From positions 1 to 9,311 of the forward strand of contig CAMFRJ010000028.1 in NCBI GenBank assembly GCA_945981915.1: a DNA stretch of 9,311 bases. The letters are read 5' to 3'. This stretch comes from an uncultured Erysipelotrichaceae bacterium (lineage in GTDB: Bacteria > Bacillota_I > Bacilli_A > Erysipelotrichales > Coprobacillaceae). Both the position numbers and the translations under genes were made by a program. The notes under the pieces were generated by a model. That model saw only the letters and a program-made list of their open reading frames with translations, was not told the DNA's origin and searched no databases. Shown here one piece after another: positions 5,042 to 9,311 of the stretch (position 1 is the stretch's first letter; every line of letters begins with the position of its first letter).

Positions 5042-5641
5042 ATGTCACATAAAATTATTACAATTACAAGAGAATATGGTTCAGGAGGAAGACTTATTGC
5101 TAAAAAAGTTGCTGAAGCATTAAATATTTCTTTTTATGATAATGAATTGATTGATGCAACAGCAAGAGAATTAGGTATTGATATCGATACGATTCGTAAA
5201 GCAGCACAAGAAAAAACATCAAGTTTTGCCTATTCTTTAAATACTGGGCCATTAGTATTACCAATTAACGATCAGGTTTATGCAACACAATCTAAGATTA
5301 TTAAACATTTGGCTTTACAAGAAGATTGCATTATCGTTAATGGTTGTGCCAATTATATATTAGAAGATTATCCAAACGTTTTAAAAATATTTGTTCATGC
5401 ACCATTAGATTCACGTGTCAAACGTGTTGAAAATGAGTATCATGAAGAACATGAAAACACAAAGAAATTTGTCCAAAAAAGAGATAAACAACGTAAAAAC
5501 TATTATAACTATTACACAACAAATACATGGGCCAATGTCAAAGATTATGATCTATGTATTAATAGTGATATGGGCATTGATGACATTGTCTCTTTAATCG
5601 TTAAAGTCTATCAAGGGGGGCATCTATGGAAGAAAGACTAG
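5042..5641 (+). CDS. Cytidylate-kinase-like family protein (AAA_26 / Cytidylate_kin2)
   Basis: A 199-residue cytosolic P-loop kinase-like protein. It opens ITITREYGSGGRLIAKKVAE (6-25), the family's characteristic glycine loop; like its relatives it lacks the classical GK[ST] of Walker A. IIVNGCANYIL (97-107) matches the family's usual I-x-G-R-x-A-D-Y-I-L segment but with NG where GR is expected. RVKRV (125-129) and RDKQRKNYYNYYT (147-159) correspond to the basic lid region. True CMP kinases phosphorylate CMP/dCMP; for this divergent family the substrate is not established, so I give no gene symbol. ATG 5042 has AGGAGG (5028-5033) with an 8-nt spacer. Its last 16 nt overlap the MATE exporter gene, suggesting co-translation. 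This is not the housekeeping cmk. Confidence 0.85.
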   Translation: MSHKIITITREYGSGGRLIAKKVAEALNISFYDNELIDATARELGIDIDTIRKAAQEKTSSFAYSLNTGPLVLPINDQVYATQSKIIKHLALQEDCIIVNGCANYILEDYPNVLKIFVHAPLDSRVKRVENEYHEEHENTKKFVQKRDKQRKNYYNYYTTNTWANVKDYDLCINSDMGIDDIVSLIVKVYQGGHLWKKD

Positions 5642-6981
5642 ATAGACAAGAAAACAAAATGGGCGTCATGCCCATTAATAAACTTCTCATCACAATGTCG
5701 CTACCGATCATTATTTCAATGTTGGTACAAGCTTGTTACAACATTGTCGATAGTATCTTTGTTGCACAAATAAGTGAACACGCTCTCACTGCTGTTTCAT
5801 TAGCTTTTCCAGCACAAAACTTACTGATTGCCTTTGCAGGAGGAACAGCTGTCGGGATCAATGCTCTACTTGCCAGAAGTCTTGGAGAAAATAATCAAGA
5901 ACGTGCCAACAGTATTGCCAATCACGCTGTCATCATTTGGATCGTGATGTCGCTTGTTTTTGCGTTCATCGGACTGACATGTGGACATGTGTTTTTCAAA
6001 GCACAAACCAATAACCCTGATATCTTAAATCTAGGTGTTCAATACTTTACTATTGTTGTAGGTTTATCTTTTGGTCTATTTGGTCAGTTTACTTTTGAAA
6101 GATTATTACAGGCCACAGGTAGAACTGTCCAAACCATGATTACACAAGGAACCGGTGCCATCATCAATATCATTCTAGATCCTATTTTGATTTTTGGAAT
6201 GTTCGGTTTACCTAAGATGGGGGTAGGCGGTGCTGCTCTTGCTACTGTCATTGGTCAAATCATTGCTTGTATGATGGGAATATACATCAATCAACGCTAT
6301 AACACTGACATACATATTTCATTAAAGAACTTTAAAGCACAATGGAGTGTTCTGAAAAGAATTTATGAAATAGCTATTCCTTCCATCATCATGCAATCAA
6401 TTGGTTCCATCATGACTTATGGAATGAATATCATCTTAACAGGTTTTTCGTCAACAGCTGCTGCTGTCTTTGGGGTTTATTTCAAATTACAAAGTTTCTT
6501 CTTTATGCCTGTCTTTGGTTTAAACAATGGACTGATTCCTATTGTTTCATACAATTATGGTGCAAGAAAAAAAGATCGTATGTTAGGTGTCATCAAATTG
6601 GCGATGATCTATGCTACCGGAATGATGATTATTGGAATTATTGTTTTTGAAACAATTCCAGCTGTATTATTTGGTTTCTTTAATGCTAGTGAACATATGT
6701 TATCGATTGGTGTACCAGCATTAAGAATTATTGCCATTCATTTTATTTTTGCAGGTTTTGCAATTGTCTGTTCAGCAGTTTTTCAAGCTGTTTCAAAGGG
6801 AACTTATAGTTTGATCATCTCATTGGTGAGACAATTGGTTGTCTTGCTCCCAGTTGCTTATTTATTATCATTAACAGGAGAAGTCAACTATGTTTGGTTT
6901 TCTTTCCCTATTGCTGAATTATTTTCTGTCGTTATCTCTTTTCTATTCTTTAGAAAAGTTGTCAAAGGTCTTGATTTTTAA
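5626..6981 (+). CDS. MATE family efflux transporter
   Basis: A 451-residue inner-membrane exporter of the MATE family (two MatE domains, about 12 membrane segments) that uses a Na+ or H+ gradient to expel cationic drugs or metabolites. Typical features are the N-terminus KMGVMPINKLLITMSLPIII (11-30), QACYNIVDSIFVA (35-47), the loop GINALLARSLGENN (77-90), FERLLQATGRT (157-167) in the first half, and the parallel ISLVRQLVVLLPVAYLL in the second. Length is normal. ATG 5626 lies five bases after a G6 tract (5615-5620) that acts as an atypical G-only ribosome binding site; the start overlaps the preceding kinase-like gene by 16 nt, so coupling may help. A strong hairpin terminator follows the stop. 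The substrate cannot be predicted; no regulator gene is adjacent. Confidence 0.93.
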   Translation: MEERLDRQENKMGVMPINKLLITMSLPIIISMLVQACYNIVDSIFVAQISEHALTAVSLAFPAQNLLIAFAGGTAVGINALLARSLGENNQERANSIANHAVIIWIVMSLVFAFIGLTCGHVFFKAQTNNPDILNLGVQYFTIVVGLSFGLFGQFTFERLLQATGRTVQTMITQGTGAIINIILDPILIFGMFGLPKMGVGGAALATVIGQIIACMMGIYINQRYNTDIHISLKNFKAQWSVLKRIYEIAIPSIIMQSIGSIMTYGMNIILTGFSSTAAAVFGVYFKLQSFFFMPVFGLNNGLIPIVSYNYGARKKDRMLGVIKLAMIYATGMMIIGIIVFETIPAVLFGFFNASEHMLSIGVPALRIIAIHFIFAGFAIVCSAVFQAVSKGTYSLIISLVRQLVVLLPVAYLLSLTGEVNYVWFSFPIAELFSVVISFLFFRKVVKGLDF

Positions 6982-6983
6982 AA

Positions 6984-7026
6984 AAGCTATGAGAAATCTA
7001 ATGATTTCTACATAGCTTCTTTTTTT
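6984..7026. terminator. Terminator of the MATE operon, probably bidirectional
   Basis: The stem is AAGCTATG (6984-6991) with CATAGCTT (7011-7018) and GAAATC (6993-6998) with GATTTC (7003-7008). The two helices are separated by a small internal bulge (A opposite TA), with a TAAT loop. C and then T7 (7020-7026) follow on the plus strand. The minus strand reads GCTTTTTT after the same hairpin, so it can also end the eutH-like transcript, whose stop codon (7000-6998) lies in the structure. Confidence 0.88.
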
Positions 7027-8071
7027 GAAAGAAGTAGGTAAACAACATCGCCAGTAATCCACCCGCTAACTTCGTACATATATAGATTGTAACATGCATA
7101 CTATCAACACTGGCAACAAAGCCTAATTGGGCACCTAAAACATATGCTCCACAAACACTAAAGGCACCATTGAGCATTTTTCCTTTACGATCCATTTTAG
7201 AAAAAATAGGAAAGATGGCAACACTCGTCGCCAGTTGTAAAAACAAACCAATGACACTATAGTGATTAACTCCTAAAAACTCAGCCAAACGATCAATATA
7301 TGGTGAACAATATTTTAAAATCAGATCACACAATATCATTGATCCCGTGACAATCATCGAACATTTCAAAACAATGAGTAGTCCTTCTTGTATCAATTGT
7401 AAAGACGTCCAGCCACAATCTGTTTGATAACAAACCACAATGACCATCGCAAAAAACAAAAGCGACAAAATACGTATAAATTGACCAAAACAAGTTAAAA
7501 ATCGCATTGTCTGTTTTTGTAAAAATAATAGACCTAAGATCATGACAAGACAGATCAGATAAACTGGCAATAACACTATCAATATATGAGCAATTTTTAA
7601 ATACATCCCCAAAGGAATCAAAATAAGCGGAACAACAACCATTCCATAGATCAATCCTTGAATATATGGTTGAATATCTCTTTTATCAAGAGCTGTTAAA
7701 AACAATGGCAATTGGAAAGAAATCACTGTCCCTATTGTTGAAGTGAGAATCAATCCAGCCAAGACAGTCATTCCCTGATGATTTGATAAAGTATGAATAA
7801 TTGAATAACCTCCTAGATCAGGAGCCAATAAACAACCAATCATGATATGAGGATCAATATGAAGTGTTTGAGCTAATGAAATCATGTCTTCTACATGATG
7901 ACTGACAAATGTCACCACAATACAATAAAAACCCAACATTGATAAAGCAAGTGTTCCCATTGAAGCAATTCCTTTATCAAAAGATTCACATAACCCTAAA
8001 CGATTATTCAATATTTTATCAATCAAACCTAAAAAAGCCATTACCAAAATAATGAAAATAAAAACATTCAT
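6998..8071 (-). CDS. eutH: EutH-like ethanolamine permease family protein
   Basis: A 357-residue polytopic membrane protein (about ten segments) of the EutH family, which imports or facilitates uptake of ethanolamine. Matches are the N-terminal IDKILNNRLGLCESFDKGIASMG (17-39), LLAPDLGGYS (81-90; family form is close to LLANDMGGYP), AGLILTSTIGTVISFQLP (105-122) and the C-terminal AIFPIFSKMDRKGKMLNGAF (285-304) followed by VLGAQLGF (311-318). In EutH proteins I know this last motif reads GDHL, so the DH pair appears replaced by AQ. I start at ATG 8071 with AGGGTGA just upstream; a GTG at 8080 would add three residues but sits inside that ribosome binding site. No other eut gene is in the window, so ethanolamine as substrate is uncertain; the symbol means family membership. 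Confidence 0.78.
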   Translation of the reverse strand: MNVFIFIILVMAFLGLIDKILNNRLGLCESFDKGIASMGTLALSMLGFYCIVVTFVSHHVEDMISLAQTLHIDPHIMIGCLLAPDLGGYSIIHTLSNHQGMTVLAGLILTSTIGTVISFQLPLFLTALDKRDIQPYIQGLIYGMVVVPLILIPLGMYLKIAHILIVLLPVYLICLVMILGLLFLQKQTMRFLTCFGQFIRILSLLFFAMVIVVCYQTDCGWTSLQLIQEGLLIVLKCSMIVTGSMILCDLILKYCSPYIDRLAEFLGVNHYSVIGLFLQLATSVAIFPIFSKMDRKGKMLNGAFSVCGAYVLGAQLGFVASVDSMHVTIYICTKLAGGLLAMLFTYFFQKKKLCRNH

Positions 8072-8088
8072 TTCCCTCACCCTGTTCT

Positions 8089-8117
8089 ATTATAAAAAAA
8101 AGAGTCTTATTTGAAAA
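8089..8117 (-). promoter_or_regulatory. Promoter of the eutH-like gene
   Basis: TATAAT (8094-8089) on the minus strand has TTTTCA (8117-8112; 4/6 match) 17 bp upstream and AGGGTG (8083-8078) five bases downstream. The -35 lies inside the hairpin terminating the upstream tauE-like gene and the -10 begins at the end of that terminator's U-tract. The close -10/ribosome-binding-site spacing implies a very short leader. Confidence 0.5.
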
Positions 8118-8124
8118 GACCCTT
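8094..8124 (-). terminator. Terminator of the marR-tauE operon
   Basis: On the minus strand AAGGGTCTT (8124-8116) pairs with AAGACTCTT (8108-8100) over 9 bp with one G-U pair, around a 7-nt loop. The U-tract continues to 8094. The TAA stop of the tauE-like gene (8125-8123) overlaps the foot of the stem. Confidence 0.85.
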
Positions 8125-8887
8125 ATAACAATTTAAAAATAAGCATAGACAAACCTAAAACAAATAAAACAACACCTGTCACTTGATTCAATTTTTTTGG
8201 TTCTGCTTTATTCGCAAACTTCGCTGCTAACAAAGCACCAGCGAGTGTAAAGATAATACATGTCACTAACGCAATCAAATGAGGCATACCTCCAATCATA
8301 AAATGTGATACAGCTCCTGTTAAAGCTGTAAAAGCCATAATAAAGACACTTGTTCCAACTGCAATCTTTAATTCATAGCCAATGACCATCGTTAATATCA
8401 TCAACATCATCATACCTCCACCAGCACCAATAAAGCCACAAATAAATCCAATCATCATGCCACATAAAATAGACTGAATAATTCTTTCTCTTACAGTTTT
8501 TTTATTTAATGTCTCACTTGTTTGCATGACTGGCTTAACAATAAATTTGATTCCTAAAAACATCGTCATATAAACAGAAAGGTTGCCCATCGTCGTTTGC
8601 GAAACCAAAGAAGCTACATAACTTCCTACCATCGTCATACAAAGTACTGATATTAACATGTATCTTCCATATTTCATATCAATATTACCATTTTTATAAT
8701 ATGTATAAGCACTCGCTGCTGAAGCCAATACATCACTTGCTAGCGCAATACCAACTGCATGATAAGGATTAAAATTTAAAAAACAGATCAACATCGGTGA
8801 AATCACTGATGCTGCAGAGAGCCCAGCTAATCCTGTTCCGATTCCGGCACCTAACCCTGCAATCGCATAGATCATTAATGCATACAT
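8123..8887 (-). CDS. TauE/SafE-family (DUF81) sulfite/anion exporter-like membrane protein
   Basis: A 254-residue membrane protein with about eight hydrophobic segments in two homologous halves, as in the TauE/SafE family. The family includes exporters of sulfite, sulfoacetate and related organosulfur anions, but most members are uncharacterised. The paired glycine-rich signatures are GLGAGIGTGLAGLSAASV (11-28) and IGFICGFIGAGGGMMML (146-162), each followed by a helix with small residues (HAVGIALASDVLASA; KIAVGTSVFIMAFTAL). A basic loop (LNKKTVRER, 127-135) joins the halves. ATG 8887 has GGAGG (8899-8895) with a 7-nt spacer. It overlaps the upstream marR-type gene by 13 nt, so regulator and transporter are one operon, and it has its own terminator. 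The substrate is unknown; no sulfur-metabolism gene is in view. Confidence 0.86.
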   Translation of the reverse strand: MYALMIYAIAGLGAGIGTGLAGLSAASVISPMLICFLNFNPYHAVGIALASDVLASAASAYTYYKNGNIDMKYGRYMLISVLCMTMVGSYVASLVSQTTMGNLSVYMTMFLGIKFIVKPVMQTSETLNKKTVRERIIQSILCGMMIGFICGFIGAGGGMMMLMILTMVIGYELKIAVGTSVFIMAFTALTGAVSHFMIGGMPHLIALVTCIIFTLAGALLAAKFANKAEPKKLNQVTGVVLFVLGLSMLIFKLL

Positions 8888-9306
8888 CGAAGTTCCTCCC
8901 TCACATTATCATTCATTTTTTTAAAAATAATTTTCAATACTGTCATTTCCTCTTCTGTCATATTTTTAAAAAATACATCATAAAAATTTTTTTGACAAGC
9001 TAAACCATCGTGAATGATTGGTTTTGCTTGTTCTAAAATAATCAGATGATTTATTCTTTTATCTTTTTGATCCACTTGAATATCAAGATATCCTTTTTTA
9101 TATAAAAGATCGATTGCTTTAGATACATGAGATTTTGCAATTCCCCTTTTTTCAACAATGTCTTTTGCTTTATCATATTGAGGATTATTATTCAAAAACA
9201 ATAAAACATCTATTTCTATTTTCAACAAATCATATTTTTGCATTACTGGTAATAGCTTATATTCATATAGTTTCATTATTTTTGACATATGATTGATATA
9301 ATCCAT
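8875..9306 (-). CDS. MarR family transcriptional regulator (N-terminus may extend past the window)
   Basis: A winged-helix regulator of 143 visible residues. An N-terminal dimerisation helix (MDYINHMSKIMKLYEY) leads to LLKIEIDVLLFLNNNPQYDKAKDI (27-50) and the recognition-helix region GIAKSHVSKAIDLLYKKGYL (55-74). The wing QKDKRINHLIIL (80-91) is the MarR D-x-[RK]-D-[RK]-R variant. The C-terminal helices (MTEEEMTVLKIIFKKMNDNV, 116-135) complete the dimer interface. Cys104 and Cys141 are the only cysteines, and redox sensing is not evident. The ATG at 9306 leaves only five bases of upstream sequence, the frame is open to the edge and no ribosome binding site can be seen, so the true start could lie outside. 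It overlaps the TauE-like gene by 13 nt and most likely controls that operon in response to a small ligand. Confidence 0.87.
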   Translation of the reverse strand: MDYINHMSKIMKLYEYKLLPVMQKYDLLKIEIDVLLFLNNNPQYDKAKDIVEKRGIAKSHVSKAIDLLYKKGYLDIQVDQKDKRINHLIILEQAKPIIHDGLACQKNFYDVFFKNMTEEEMTVLKIIFKKMNDNVREELRCMH

Positions 9307-9311
9307 ACGCT

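Noticed and set aside
5415..5597. 60-codon plus-strand open frame within the cytidylate-kinase-like gene
   Set aside because: Alternate-frame shadow rich in Met/Lys/Ile from AT-rich codons; no ribosome binding site.
8797..9003. 68-codon plus-strand open frame antisense to tauE/marR
   Set aside because: Opposite two solid family matches; no start signal and low-complexity translation.

Overview
The window looks like chromosomal core DNA from a low-GC Gram-positive bacterium (Firmicutes). AT-rich codons, strong AGGAGG-type ribosome binding sites, Bacilli-type small genes (UPF0223/YktA, YlbD, YlbE, YlbF) and a Gram-positive type II peptide deformylase all agree. My best guess is a gut Erysipelotrichales/Coprobacillus-like lineage, but that is inference. 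The sequence is a draft assembly: bases 1-31 are Illumina Nextera adapter, not genome, and native sequence starts at about base 32.

Region 1 (32-2683, minus strand) is a tightly packed run read right to left: yktA-like UPF0223, ftsW, ylbD-like, ylbE-like, ylbF-like, rsmD. Most junctions overlap by 1-10 nt, so translational coupling is likely; the one real gap (30 nt, ftsW-ylbD) holds an inverted repeat around the ylbD ribosome binding site. The run joins a septal peptidoglycan polymerase to small regulatory or unknown proteins and a 16S rRNA methyltransferase, recalling the ftsW...ylbD-ylbE-ylbF-ylbG-rsmD(ylbH) order of Bacillus in compressed form.

Region 2 (2684-3651, plus strand) holds a 65-codon cysteine-rich, single-pass membrane protein and peptide deformylase (def). 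The def gene has its own extended -10 promoter inside an inverted repeat and ends at a hairpin terminator shared with the convergent neighbour.

Region 3 (3650-4951, minus strand) is one intracellular GH13 alpha-glucan hydrolase, transcribed divergently from region 4.

Region 4 (5042-6981, plus strand) is a two-gene operon: a cytidylate-kinase-like P-loop protein overlapping a MATE multidrug exporter by 16 nt. A strong, probably bidirectional hairpin follows.

Region 5 (6998-9306, minus strand) reads right to left: a MarR-type regulator (possibly missing its extreme N-terminus at the window edge), an overlapping TauE/SafE-type anion exporter, a terminator whose U-tract runs into a new promoter, and a stand-alone EutH-like permease. 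No gene-free stretch exceeds about 120 bp. I saw no tRNA, rRNA, CRISPR array, insertion sequence or phage gene. Nothing here is clearly a new system; the best leads are the structured ylbD leader, the Cys-rich mini-membrane protein, the kinase-like/MATE pair and the orphan EutH.
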